Assembly (NCBI GenBank): GCA_964514215.1
Contig: CAZEPW010000042.1
Span: 1-31,017 of the forward strand
Length of the DNA: 31,017 bases
Reading direction: 5' to 3'
Source: CAYQUC01 sp964514215
GTDB taxonomy: Bacteria > Pseudomonadota > Gammaproteobacteria > UBA6429 > Thiohalophilaceae
This document shows positions 14,898 to 23,651 of the stretch, in pieces. A program made the position numbers and the translations under genes. The first letter of the stretch is position 1. Each line of letters begins with the position of its first letter. The notes beneath the pieces were generated by a model. It was not told the DNA's origin and ran no database searches. It saw only the letters and a list, made by a program, of their open reading frames with translations.

Positions 14898-17219
14898 GTG
14901 GCACAAGCATCAAATAAAAAAGATAAAAAATCAAATAAACTGGAGAGCTCAGACAAAAGTTCACTGTCTTTGCACATGCAGCGTGCATGGCAGGAAGGGG
15001 CATTGTTTGTTTTAGGATTTACTGCGATTTATTTTATTATTGCATTATTCAGTTATCACCCCAGCGATCCCAGTTGGTCACAAACTGGTAGTAAGGTTTT
15101 AAATTTAGGTGGCCCGACAGGTGCGTGGTTATCGGATATATTTTTAACCGTGTTTGGCTATTTAGCCTATATTTTTCCTTTTATGATGGGCTATGTTGGC
15201 TGGCTAATTTTTAAAGATAGTCGTTCGGATCATACTTTTGATATACGAAATCTTGTTTTACGCGGTTTTGGTCTTGTTGTATTAATTTTATCCGGTAGTG
15301 GTTTAAGCTATTTGCATTTTCTTGTGCCGATTGTTCCTCTACCCGTTGGTGCTGGTGGTATTTTAGGAGATATCGTTGGTAGCTTTATGCAGCACTACTT
15401 TTTTTTCCTAGGTTCCACTTTATTATTACTGGCGTTATTTTTAACGGGTATCACCATGTTTACTTCGTTATCATGGTTTAAGTTAATGGACGGTATTGGT
15501 GGGTTTGTTTTAAAAATTATGATGCTTGGTCGTCGTTTTATGACATCGGTGTACAGTCGTTGGCAGGATTATCGTGATCAAAAGGCGCACACGGAGCATT
15601 ATAAAGACAATACTGAAAAGCAAATTGCAATAAGCTACTCCAGACCGAGTCCTAAAATTGAGTCGGTTGTTAAATCTATTGCCAAAGGTAAACGTTCTGA
15701 AATTGAAAAACAATTACCAATGTTCAAGAGCGACAGCGACGGTGAGCTACCTGCATTATCATTGCTCGATGATGCTGAGCCTAATCCTCATCGTTTATCG
15801 AAAGATGCTTTAGAGGCAATTTCACGTCAGGTTGAGATAAAAGTTCAAGAATTTAATATTTCTGCGAAAGTGGTTGAAGTACATCCCGGGCCTGTTGTGA
15901 CACGCTTTGAATTACAGCCTGCTGCCGGTGTTAAAGTCAGTCAATTTACCAATCTTGCTAAAGATATTGCGCGTTCACTATCCGTTATTAGTGTCCGTAT
16001 CGTTGAAGTCATTCCGGGTAAGTCTACTATCGGAATAGAAATTCCAAATGAAATACGTGAAATGGTTCGATTAGGAGAAACCTTAGCGTCAAAAGCATTT
16101 GAAACCGCGCAAAGCCCGCTCACCATGGCCTTAGGTAAAGACATTAGTGGTGTTCCCGTGGTTGCCGATTTAGCAAAAATGCCACACTTATTAGTAGCTG
16201 GGACAACCGGGGCAGGTAAATCAGTGGCTTTAAATGCCATGTTATTAAGTTTTTTATACAATGCAACGCCAGACGAGGTTCGATTAATTTTAATTGATCC
16301 TAAAATGTTAGAGTTATCGATATATGATGGTATTCCTCATTTGTTAACGCCAGTAGTGACGGATATGAAAGAGGCAAGCAATGCATTACGTTGGTGTGTT
16401 AAAGAGATGGATCGCCGTTATAAACTAATGTCGGCTTTAAAAGTAAGAAACCTAAGTGGCTATAACCGTAAAATATTAGAAGCTGAAAAATCAGGGACAC
16501 CGATTTTAGATCCAACCCATCCGCCAGGACACCCTGAACCGGCCGAAGCACTGACCACGTTTCCATTTATCGTTATTATTATTGACGAACTTGCAGACAT
16601 GATGATGGTCGTCGGTAAAAAAATTGATGAACTTATTGCTCGATTAGCTCAAAAAGCAAGGGCATCCGGAATTCATTTAATATTAGCGACTCAGCGACCA
16701 TCGGTCGATGTCTTAACTGGGTTGATAAAAGCCAATATTCCAACACGTATTGCTTTTCAAGTATCATCCAGAATTGATTCGAGAACCATATTAGATCAAA
16801 TGGGGGCAGAGCAATTACTCGGGCATGGTGATATGCTATACCTGCCTCCGGGAACGGCTGTACCACAACGTATTCATGGTGCATTTGTGGATGATCATGA
16901 AGTTCATAATGTGGTTGAAGATTTGAAAAAACGTGGTCAACCAGCCTATATTGATGCGGTATTAGTAGAACAATCTGATACTGAAGCCGGAGTTTATCCT
17001 GGTGATGATGATTCAGAAATGGATGAGTATTATGATCAAGCAGTTCGAATTGTTACCGAAACTCGTCGCGCTTCAATTTCTGGTGTGCAACGACGACTTA
17101 AAGTTGGTTATAATCGTGCAGCAAGAATGGTAGAAGCGATGGAGCGGGCTGGTGTGGTTGGCCCGGTTGAATCAAATGGTTCGCGTGAAGTTTTAGCGCC
17201 ACCTCCACCGAAAGATTAA
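14898..17219 (+). CDS. ftsK: DNA translocase FtsK
   Basis: Septal DNA pump that clears chromosome termini and activates XerCD at dif, anchored in the inner membrane at the division site. It has 773 residues, a short-linker form compared with E. coli FtsK (1329). There are four N-terminal membrane helices (roughly residues 33-55, 70-100, 115-140 and 155-195), a short linker, then the alpha/beta motor with Walker A GTTGAGKS (435-442), Walker B FIVIIIDELADMM, and ATQRPSVDVLTGLIK. The C-terminal gamma winged helix (ASISGVQRRLKVGYNRAARM) reads KOPS. The start codon is GTG with only a weak Shine-Dalgarno. lolA follows after 6 bp, an arrangement conserved in gammaproteobacteria. Confidence 0.97.
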   Translation: MAQASNKKDKKSNKLESSDKSSLSLHMQRAWQEGALFVLGFTAIYFIIALFSYHPSDPSWSQTGSKVLNLGGPTGAWLSDIFLTVFGYLAYIFPFMMGYVGWLIFKDSRSDHTFDIRNLVLRGFGLVVLILSGSGLSYLHFLVPIVPLPVGAGGILGDIVGSFMQHYFFFLGSTLLLLALFLTGITMFTSLSWFKLMDGIGGFVLKIMMLGRRFMTSVYSRWQDYRDQKAHTEHYKDNTEKQIAISYSRPSPKIESVVKSIAKGKRSEIEKQLPMFKSDSDGELPALSLLDDAEPNPHRLSKDALEAISRQVEIKVQEFNISAKVVEVHPGPVVTRFELQPAAGVKVSQFTNLAKDIARSLSVISVRIVEVIPGKSTIGIEIPNEIREMVRLGETLASKAFETAQSPLTMALGKDISGVPVVADLAKMPHLLVAGTTGAGKSVALNAMLLSFLYNATPDEVRLILIDPKMLELSIYDGIPHLLTPVVTDMKEASNALRWCVKEMDRRYKLMSALKVRNLSGYNRKILEAEKSGTPILDPTHPPGHPEPAEALTTFPFIVIIIDELADMMMVVGKKIDELIARLAQKARASGIHLILATQRPSVDVLTGLIKANIPTRIAFQVSSRIDSRTILDQMGAEQLLGHGDMLYLPPGTAVPQRIHGAFVDDHEVHNVVEDLKKRGQPAYIDAVLVEQSDTEAGVYPGDDDSEMDEYYDQAVRIVTETRRASISGVQRRLKVGYNRAARMVEAMERAGVVGPVESNGSREVLAPPPPKD

Positions 17220-17225
17220 AATAAT

Positions 17226-17867
17226 ATGAGATACAGTATAAAAAAACTTAGCTTAATACTAACGACAACAGTCATATTTTTGTTTATGAACAACGTTGCA
17301 ACCGCTACGAATGTTATAACCCAATATTTTTCTGGTATCGAGTCGTTTAAAGCGGAGTTTACTCAAAAATCAATTGAGCTAGATAATAGTGCCAGTAAAA
17401 TAAGTTCTGGATATTTGATTGTTAAAAATCCGGATAAATTTTATTTAGAATATACCAAACCCGATAAATTAGTTTATGTTGCCGATGGTAAAAAGTTATG
17501 GTCTTACGATGAGGATTTGGAACAGGTTATCGTTAAATCTCAATCTAACTTATTAATTAATACTCCCGCAATGATATTAAGCCAACCTCAAGATATTGAT
17601 AAGAAGTATACTATTGTAGCGCTAGGCACTAAACACATGATAACAAAATTCAAACTAATACCAAAATTAAAAGATACCACTTTTGAATCTATCACCATCG
17701 GCTTCATTGATGGAAATTTAAAATTGATGGAAATGATAGATAATTTTGGACAGCACACTTTGTTACGATTTAATAAAGTTGAAAAAAATCCCAAATTAAA
17801 ATCCAATACATTTAAATTTGTGCCACCTGAAGGTGTCGATGTTATTACCGATGATATTGCACCTTAA
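17226..17867 (+). CDS. lolA: Outer-membrane lipoprotein carrier protein LolA
   Basis: Periplasmic chaperone that takes lipoproteins from LolCDE and hands them to LolB at the outer membrane. It has 213 residues. The signal peptide is an N-terminal KK, a hydrophobic LSLILTTTVIFLF and a likely cleavage after VATA near residue 27. The mature part shows family features: FSGIESFKAEFTQ, SGYLIVKNPDKFYLEYTKPDKLVYVADGKKLWSYDEDLEQV, and the C-terminal TFKFVPPEGVDVI. It follows ftsK by 6 bp in one operon. Its stop shares TTAA with the stop of the convergent rarA, a 4-bp overlap. lolB is not in the window. Confidence 0.95.
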   Translation: MRYSIKKLSLILTTTVIFLFMNNVATATNVITQYFSGIESFKAEFTQKSIELDNSASKISSGYLIVKNPDKFYLEYTKPDKLVYVADGKKLWSYDEDLEQVIVKSQSNLLINTPAMILSQPQDIDKKYTIVALGTKHMITKFKLIPKLKDTTFESITIGFIDGNLKLMEMIDNFGQHTLLRFNKVEKNPKLKSNTFKFVPPEGVDVITDDIAP

Positions 17868-19132
17868 TACTTATAATTTTTAGTTGTTGGCCAAAGGCTT
17901 TCTAATCTGCTTTTAATTTTCTGTTCAACACCAATATTCTTAGGTTTATAAAACTGTGGCGTATTTAATGGCGCATACTGTTGTTCTATAAAACTGCCTT
18001 CAAATGCGTGAGGATATTGATATTTATCAGGGTGACTTGGCGCAGGAAAGTTTTTTAAGTGTTCTGGAACTTCAATTGAAACTTGTGACTGCACATACTC
18101 TAAGGCTTCATTGATGGCTTTATAGGCGGCATTACTTTTTACTGTGCTTGCGAGATAGGTTGACGCTTGTGATAAGGTAATTCGTGCTTCAGGCATACCA
18201 ATTAATGAAACAACATTCAGAGCATTATTTGCAATCGTCAGTGCATTGATATCCGCATTTCCGATGTCTTCAGATGCAAAGATAACAAGCCGTCTAGCAA
18301 TAAATACCGGATCTTCGCCACCATCGAGCATAACGGCTAACCAAAGTAATGTCGCATCAGGATCGGAACCGCGCATGCTTTTTATAAATGCAGAAATTAC
18401 ATCATAATGTCGATCTTTATTTCGATCGTAACTTCTCGCATTTTCTAAAATAATTTTTTTAAATGTTGCGACATTAAATTGGTTTTGTTCTTTAAGGTTT
18501 ATTGCCATTTCTAAATTATTAATTGCTTTTCGAGCATCACCTCCTGAATACTCGGCCATAAGTTCAATTTCATCATCTTTAAATTGAACAGAAAGTTTTT
18601 TGATGGCATTTTTCAGAATTAGTATAGAATTTTGGTAACCAATAGATTTGAGTTCAATAATTTGCATTCGTGACAATAATGCTTTATTAATACTGCTTCT
18701 TGGATTTTCGGTGGTTGCACCAATGAGGGTAAAAAGGCCGCTTTCAACATGAGGTAGCAGGGCATCTTGTTGTGCTTTATTAAAACGGTGTATTTCATCT
18801 ATAAAGATAACTGGAATACGCTGATAGGCTTCAATGGTATTTTTTGCTATATCAAATAATTTTTTTAATTCTGCTAGGCCAGATAATACCGCAGAAAATG
18901 GTAAAAATTCGATATTGTCTTTATTACTTAATATATGAGCTAAAGATGTTTTACCACAACCTGGAGGGCCCCAAATAATCATACTCGGTGGTTTAGCATT
19001 ATCTAAAAATGGATACTTTTTTTCTAAATCTGTTAATCCAATATAATTTTCTTTATCGGTTGGGCGTAACTCATAAGCAAGAGGCAAACTATTTTCGGAT
19101 TTAGATTCAGTGCTAAAAAGATTCTTTTGCAA
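17864..19132 (-). CDS. rarA: Replication-associated recombination protein RarA (MgsA)
   Basis: AAA+ ATPase related to clamp loaders and RuvB that acts at stalled replication forks with SSB. It has 422 residues. Walker A is GPPGCGKT (55-62), Walker B FIDEIHRFNKAQQD, sensor region TTENPRSSINKALLSR, then the family motif SGGDARKAINNLE. The C-terminus has MRGSDPDATLLWLAVMLDGGEDPVFIARRLV and SHPDKYQYPHAF. The start codon is TTG with AGG six bases upstream; the next Met (residue 51) would remove the N-terminal region before Walker A. In E. coli it is co-directional with lolA and serS. Here it is inverted, converging on lolA with overlapping stops. Confidence 0.97.
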   Translation of the reverse strand: MQKNLFSTESKSENSLPLAYELRPTDKENYIGLTDLEKKYPFLDNAKPPSMIIWGPPGCGKTSLAHILSNKDNIEFLPFSAVLSGLAELKKLFDIAKNTIEAYQRIPVIFIDEIHRFNKAQQDALLPHVESGLFTLIGATTENPRSSINKALLSRMQIIELKSIGYQNSILILKNAIKKLSVQFKDDEIELMAEYSGGDARKAINNLEMAINLKEQNQFNVATFKKIILENARSYDRNKDRHYDVISAFIKSMRGSDPDATLLWLAVMLDGGEDPVFIARRLVIFASEDIGNADINALTIANNALNVVSLIGMPEARITLSQASTYLASTVKSNAAYKAINEALEYVQSQVSIEVPEHLKNFPAPSHPDKYQYPHAFEGSFIEQQYAPLNTPQFYKPKNIGVEQKIKSRLESLWPTTKNYKY

Positions 19133-19229
19133 AACAAGCCTGCTAAGGGTATTTATTGGAGTCTTAGAATAACGTATAACTTCTTCTATGTGTAGCTACT
19201 TTAGATTTAACTGAATAGCTTATAATTGG

Positions 19230-20861
19230 CTATGTTTTGCAGTTTTGTTGGTTTCCCTTAAAAAGAATATAACGACCATAACGATCTATTTTATTTAAGC
19301 ACAATTTCATTTTGTCAGTTATATCAGCCATATAATCAACCGGGATGGCAAAAAAAACATTTTTTGATATTATTACATTACCACGAATCTCAGCGGTAGA
19401 ATGGATAACTTCAGTTTTTCCCCTTGAATAAAATTCTGCAGAAGACGGTAGAATATACAAATAGATTAAACGTGCGTTTTTACTATTTTCAATGCTGTTA
19501 AACTTATTGATTAAAAATTTTTCACTGTTATGGTTTGCTACCTTGGGCATATGAAATAAAACTACAGCGAGATATATAAGTGGAATTAATACGCCCGCAA
19601 TTGTTATCACGGCGATACTTTTTCTGGTTTGTTTTTTTCCTGAGTTTGTTTTGAGTGGTTTAATTAACCATAACCCTGCAACTAAAATAGCGGTGGCGGG
19701 TAAAGCAGGTTGCACATAAGTGGTAATAACATTACCAGAAAAAGTAAAAAACAGCATTAGGGCACTAGTCCAAAGAATTAAATATAAGGACCAGGGTTCG
19801 CTTAAAATTGAAAGTGCAGAATATTTTTTATTCCATATAACCGAAACTAAAGCTGTAATTAAAATTAACGACATTGGAAAGGCTGCTATTAACCATTCAA
19901 CCCAAATTGCCCCCATGTAACTGCTGTGAGTAGAACCATAGCGATTACCTTGCCATCCTGCAGTTGTAAAACGTTCCCAATGTTCACCTATAATATAATA
20001 TTCTAAGAAACCTGGAGTAGTCTTTTCAGCGAGAATATACCAAGGTAGTGTTAGAGTTAACATTAATAAAGTGCCAGAGAAAACCGGCAGGCGTTGCCAA
20101 GCGGTTATCCAATTTGAACTTAAACTTAGCCAGATAATGATTGGTAATGTTATTAATACTCCAGCGACAGGGCCTTTTGCCATTAATCCAATGGAGATAC
20201 CGACAAAAAACCAATAACCCCAATGCCGACCACGATCTTTAATGACGTGCCAAAATGCTATCATTGATAAGGTGGTTCCCAATGTTAATAGCGGATCCAT
20301 CAATACTGCACCACTCAATAAATAAAAAAGTGTATTTGTTGTTAAGAGCGTTGTGGCAATCCAAGCGACACCCCGTCCAAGTTGTTGTTTGGTAAAGCTG
20401 AATACTAGCATCACCGTGAGTAAGCTAACTATTAATGTTGATAGACGTGCTGCAAATTCGCCATAACCAAACATTTTGAACGTTATGGCTTGTAACCAAA
20501 TTGATAATGGTGGTTTTCCCCAAAATGGTTCACCGTTTTCATATTGCGGCATTATCCAATTACCCGTTTCAACCATTTTTCGGGCAATTTCACTATAACG
20601 GGCTTCCGTAGTGTCGCCAATTGGATAAAGTCCCATGGTTGTTAAGCGAATCGTAAATGCTATTAGAATAATTAGAAAATAGGGGTTGCGTAGCAAAGTA
20701 GAAAATAAATTTTTCTTACTATGTTGCTGGGCAGGTTTTATAGCTGTTAATCTTTGATTAAAGCTGGAATCAATAATTGATATAAATCGACTTGTTATGT
20801 CGGAGTTATTATCCGAAATTATTGGCATTGCTTGAGATTTTGATTTCACTAAAAATTCCAT
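19230..20861 (-). CDS. ArnT/PMT-family membrane glycosyltransferase
   Basis: A 543-residue polytopic inner-membrane glycosyltransferase of the PMT/ArnT (GT-C) type. These enzymes use polyprenyl-phosphate-linked sugars as donors and modify lipid A, other glycans or proteins on the periplasmic face. The first periplasmic loop has the family motif GDTTEARYSEIARKM (Asp83, Glu86), resembling DETRYAEI of ArnT, then GKPPLSIWLQA. Many hydrophobic helices follow from about residue 60 to 425, then a soluble C-terminal domain of about 110 residues. An unusually long polar N-terminus of about 58 residues precedes helix 1. No strong Shine-Dalgarno is seen, and Met12 is an alternative start. No arnBCADEF genes adjoin it, so donor and acceptor are unknown. 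It is upstream of rarA with a 97-bp gap. Confidence 0.85.
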   Translation of the reverse strand: MEFLVKSKSQAMPIISDNNSDITSRFISIIDSSFNQRLTAIKPAQQHSKKNLFSTLLRNPYFLIILIAFTIRLTTMGLYPIGDTTEARYSEIARKMVETGNWIMPQYENGEPFWGKPPLSIWLQAITFKMFGYGEFAARLSTLIVSLLTVMLVFSFTKQQLGRGVAWIATTLLTTNTLFYLLSGAVLMDPLLTLGTTLSMIAFWHVIKDRGRHWGYWFFVGISIGLMAKGPVAGVLITLPIIIWLSLSSNWITAWQRLPVFSGTLLMLTLTLPWYILAEKTTPGFLEYYIIGEHWERFTTAGWQGNRYGSTHSSYMGAIWVEWLIAAFPMSLILITALVSVIWNKKYSALSILSEPWSLYLILWTSALMLFFTFSGNVITTYVQPALPATAILVAGLWLIKPLKTNSGKKQTRKSIAVITIAGVLIPLIYLAVVLFHMPKVANHNSEKFLINKFNSIENSKNARLIYLYILPSSAEFYSRGKTEVIHSTAEIRGNVIISKNVFFAIPVDYMADITDKMKLCLNKIDRYGRYILFKGNQQNCKT

Positions 20862-21289
20862 TGCTTAGTGGTTTATTTAATACGTAGAGTGTTACTTATT
20901 TTAAATATCCACATTTTATTATTAGGTTTTACATTGTTAGTTAAAGTTTGTGGTAGCGATTAAAAAATAATTGTCGCATCAGACTTAACACCAATGATGG
21001 CTATTCGTTTTAAATGGACATAAAAAGTATAGTTAATACAATTTGTAAATGACATTTAGGTGTACAATAAACTAAACATTATTAAAAATAATTTACATTG
21101 CTACAGTTAATCTTCAGATTTAATTAATGTTATATAGTTCAATTAAATTTCATTCATTTTGAATAAAAATTGATGAAATGAATCATGATCATTAAATGAA
21201 AAAACATTATAATTGTAATGATACTTTGCATTGAGTTATGTTAAGTGATTGATTTTATAGCGTTTAACTAAAAGAGAAGAAACATAAAT
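20862..21289. other. AT-rich divergent intergenic region, no gene seen
   Basis: These 428 bp separate the divergent ArnT-like gene and crcB. I find no ORF worth calling and no tRNA. Upstream of crcB I looked for the fluoride (crcB) riboswitch and did not recognise its conserved core. There is an 8-bp inverted repeat, ATTCATTT (21152-21159) with AAATGAAT (21176-21183), of doubtful meaning in such AT-rich sequence. It must contain both promoters. Confidence 0.6.
21231..21259 (+). promoter_or_regulatory. Candidate crcB promoter
   Basis: TTGAGT (21231-21236), a 17-base spacer, then TTTATA (21254-21259), about 30 bp before the crcB ATG. Both boxes are partial sigma70 matches in AT-rich DNA, so the support is modest. 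Confidence 0.35.
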
Positions 21290-21685
21290 ATGTCTGTCAT
21301 TGCTCCATCTTTAATACATGGATTGATAATAGCAAGTGGTGGTGCCATTGGTGCATTATCACGTTATTTAACTTCTCAATATATCTATAATCGTTTTGGG
21401 CAAGATTTTCCCTATGGCACATTAGGTGTTAATATTATTGGCTCTTTATTGATGGGGTTTTTATACATCATTTTAGTCGAGAGAATGGTATTAAGCTCTG
21501 AATGGCGAAGTTTCTTGTTAATTGGCTTATTAGGAGCCTTTACAACCTTTTCAACTTTTTCAATCGAGTCGCTTAATTTAATATTTAGTGGTGAATTTTT
21601 TAAAGCAGGATTAAATATCGTTTTAAGTGTAATACTTTGTATAATTGCTGCTTGGATTGGGGTAGTCGTTGGGAGACAACTATGA
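21290..21685 (+). CDS. crcB: Fluoride channel CrcB/FluC
   Basis: A small dual-topology inner-membrane channel that exports fluoride. It has 131 residues and four hydrophobic helices. Signatures are GGAIGALSRYLTSQYI, YGTLGVNIIGSLLMGF, and LLIGLLGAFTTFSTFSIES, the last containing the Thr/Ser/Phe track and Phe-box region of Fluc channels. AGAAG precedes the ATG. Its stop overlaps the next start as ATGA, so the DUF190 gene is translationally coupled, and serS follows 43 bp later. Only one crcB copy is visible, consistent with a homodimer. Confidence 0.95.
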   Translation: MSVIAPSLIHGLIIASGGAIGALSRYLTSQYIYNRFGQDFPYGTLGVNIIGSLLMGFLYIILVERMVLSSEWRSFLLIGLLGAFTTFSTFSIESLNLIFSGEFFKAGLNIVLSVILCIIAAWIGVVVGRQL

Positions 21686-21987
21686 CAATGGAAGACGTTA
21701 GTGTTGTTCGCATATATGTTACTGAAGGCGAAAAGCAGTTAGATAAACTTTTAAAAAAGTTACGTGATTGGGAACATTTACGAGGCGTTACGGTTTTTCG
21801 TGGGATATCAGGCTTTGGCGATTCTGGTGTTATTCATCAATCGACGATAATCGATATGCTTGGAGAGTTACCTTTAGTCATTGAGTTTTTTGATAGTTCC
21901 AATAAAGTAGCCGATATTATTGAACATATACATGCCGATATTAAACCAGGACATCTATTAACTTGGTCTGCAAAGATATCTACGTAA
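21682..21987 (+). CDS. DUF190 (UPF0166) protein coupled to crcB
   Basis: A 101-residue soluble protein of the DUF190 family (PF02641). The start at 21682 is preferred over the longer frame from 21637, because this ATG overlaps the crcB stop (ATGA) and gives the usual family length. Typical features are VRIYVTEGEK, LLKKLRDWEHLRGVTVFRGISGFGDSGVIH (residues 22-52), and LPLVIEFFD. The fold predicted for the family is ferredoxin-like, PII-related. Function is unknown. Overlap with crcB suggests a role in fluoride handling or channel regulation, which is inference only. Confidence 0.9.
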   Translation: MTMEDVSVVRIYVTEGEKQLDKLLKKLRDWEHLRGVTVFRGISGFGDSGVIHQSTIIDMLGELPLVIEFFDSSNKVADIIEHIHADIKPGHLLTWSAKIST

Positions 21988-22030
21988 GATTTCAATTTAT
22001 AAATTAATTAAAAATAACAGGTTGTAAATA

Positions 22031-23305
22031 ATGTTAGATCCTCATTTATTAAGAAATGATCTTGAGCGCGTTACTCAAAAATTAGCTCGGCGAGGTTTTT
22101 CCCTTGACGCAGAAAAAATTTCAAGCTTGGAAGCTGAACGAAAAAAACTACAATCACTAACACAGTCGTTGCAAAATGATAAAAATACCAGCTCTAAAAA
22201 AATTGGAGCAGCTAAAGCAAAAGGTGAAGATATCCAACCTTTGCTTGATGATGTCGCATTATTTACAAATAAATTAAAAACTGCAGAAGCTGAACTCGTA
22301 TCGATACAAAATGCTATTTTGGAAATCGTGTCGACACTGCCAAATATACCAGATGACAGCGTTCCTGATGGTCAAAACGAAGCAGATAATGTTGAAGTAC
22401 GTCGCTGGGGAACACCTACGGAGTTTAATTTTTCGGTTAAAGATCATGTTGATCTAGGAGTGCGAAATAATTTATTAGATTTTGATCTTGGAGCTAAAAT
22501 CACCGGTTCACGTTTTACTGTGATGCGCGGTCCGATGGCAAAGCTGCATCGAGCGCTTATTCAATTTATGCTTGATATACACACAAATCAGCATCACTAT
22601 TTAGAAGTAAATGTTCCATATATAGTAAATTCTGAATCATTACGTGGTACCGGGCAATTGCCAAAGTTTGAAGAAGATTTATTTAAGTTAAATGGTGATC
22701 AAGACTTTTATCTTATACCTACCGGTGAAGTACCTGTTACAAATATTGTTCGAGATACCATTATCGATTTTAAAGATTTACCGCTAAAATTTGTATCACA
22801 TACACCGTGTTTTCGTTCTGAAGCAGGATCTTACGGTAAAGATACTCGCGGTATGATTCGGCAACATCAATTTGAAAAGGTTGAATTGGTGCAGATGGTT
22901 CACCCAGATAATTCTTTTGACGCTCTTGAAGAATTAACAAATCATGCTGAAGATATATTAAAAAGACTTGAGCTTCCATATCGAGTTGTCAATTTGTGTT
23001 CAGGTGATATTGGTTTTGGTTCAACAAAAACGTATGATTTGGAAGTCTGGCTTCCTGGGCAAGCATGTTATCGAGAAATATCATCCATTAGTAATTTTGT
23101 AGACTTTCAGGCTAGAAGGCTTAAAGCACGCTGGCGTAATCCTGACACAGGGAAGCCTGAATTGATTCATACCTTAAATGGTTCTGCATTAGCCATTGGA
23201 CGAACTTTAGTGGCAATTATTGAAAATTACCAGCAAGAAAATGGCAATATTACAATTCCAGATGCATTAATCCCTTATATGAGTGGTATTACAGAAATAG
23301 CGTAA
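22031..23305 (+). CDS. serS: Seryl-tRNA synthetase
   Basis: Charges tRNA-Ser and also tRNA-Sec where that exists. It has 424 residues (E. coli 430). The N-terminal antiparallel coiled-coil arm (about 28-100) grips the long variable arm of tRNA-Ser. The class II motif 2 is FRSEAGSYGKDTRGMIRQHQ (from Phe261), and motif 3 is NGSALAIGRTLVAIIE (from Asn383). The TGQLPKFEEDLFKL segment is standard. It begins 43 bp after the DUF190 gene and is likely in the same operon as crcB. A tRNA-Ser(UGA) gene lies about 1.5 kb downstream. Confidence 0.98.
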   Translation: MLDPHLLRNDLERVTQKLARRGFSLDAEKISSLEAERKKLQSLTQSLQNDKNTSSKKIGAAKAKGEDIQPLLDDVALFTNKLKTAEAELVSIQNAILEIVSTLPNIPDDSVPDGQNEADNVEVRRWGTPTEFNFSVKDHVDLGVRNNLLDFDLGAKITGSRFTVMRGPMAKLHRALIQFMLDIHTNQHHYLEVNVPYIVNSESLRGTGQLPKFEEDLFKLNGDQDFYLIPTGEVPVTNIVRDTIIDFKDLPLKFVSHTPCFRSEAGSYGKDTRGMIRQHQFEKVELVQMVHPDNSFDALEELTNHAEDILKRLELPYRVVNLCSGDIGFGSTKTYDLEVWLPGQACYREISSISNFVDFQARRLKARWRNPDTGKPELIHTLNGSALAIGRTLVAIIENYQQENGNITIPDALIPYMSGITEIA

Positions 23306-23341
23306 CATTTTTAAAACACGCTCAGGCTACCGGCAAGAAAA

Positions 23342-23383
23342 AACGTCATTCTCGTATGGTTTTATCACACACGGAATGACGTT
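23342..23383. terminator. Bidirectional intrinsic terminator after serS
   Basis: AACGTCATTC (23342-23351) pairs perfectly with GAATGACGTT (23374-23383), and the pairing continues inside with CGT/ACG after a one-base bulge. On the minus strand the stem runs straight into a T6 run (complement of 23338-23343), an excellent terminator for the mini-gene ending at 23424. On the plus strand ATTTT follows, adequate for serS. Confidence 0.8.
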
Positions 23384-23423
23384 ATTTTAAGTAGCCACCT
23401 TTGTTATGCAAATCCGAGGTTAA

Positions 23424-23603
23424 TTAGCGAACAATATTTATCAATAATATTGCAGCAAGAACGGTTAGGATTACTGGAATATATAACCCAACCTGTTCTT
23501 TGGTTTTTTGACTACTTGAATGATATTTTGTATTTAGCTTTGGAATAAAAGCAATTATTACCGCTAGAATAGCAGTAATAATTATAATATTTTGCCACAA
23601 CAT
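23424..23603 (-). CDS. Small two-helix membrane protein, 59 residues
   Basis: A small gene with ATG at 23603 and AAGG nine bases upstream. Residues 5-20 (NIIIITAILAVIIAFI) and 41-58 (YIPVILTVLAAILLINIV) are membrane helices. They flank a basic polar loop PKLNTKYHSSSQKTKEQVG. By the positive-inside rule the loop is cytoplasmic and both ends periplasmic. It is 48 bp downstream of a second mini-gene of near-identical size and topology, and a good terminator follows its stop. I do not recognise a family. Evidence that it is real: start site, helix pattern without charges, and a tidy terminator. Confidence 0.7.
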   Translation of the reverse strand: MLWQNIIIITAILAVIIAFIPKLNTKYHSSSQKTKEQVGLYIPVILTVLAAILLINIVR

Positions 23604-23651
23604 GGATAATTACCTTCATACTGTTAACACTAGTTAACATAATCTAGATGC

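Noticed and set aside
14796..14900. LexA box before ftsK, as in E. coli dinH
   Set aside because: No CTGT-N8-ACAG-like sequence is present; the palindromes there have a different core (ATTAGT/ACTAAT).
20862..21289. Possible fluoride riboswitch before crcB
   Set aside because: I could not find the conserved core or a pseudoknot-compatible arrangement by eye. A covariance search would be decisive.
21637..21681. Longer N-terminus for the DUF190 protein
   Set aside because: The extra 15 residues overlap crcB coding sequence. The ATG at 21682 gives ATGA coupling and the usual family length.
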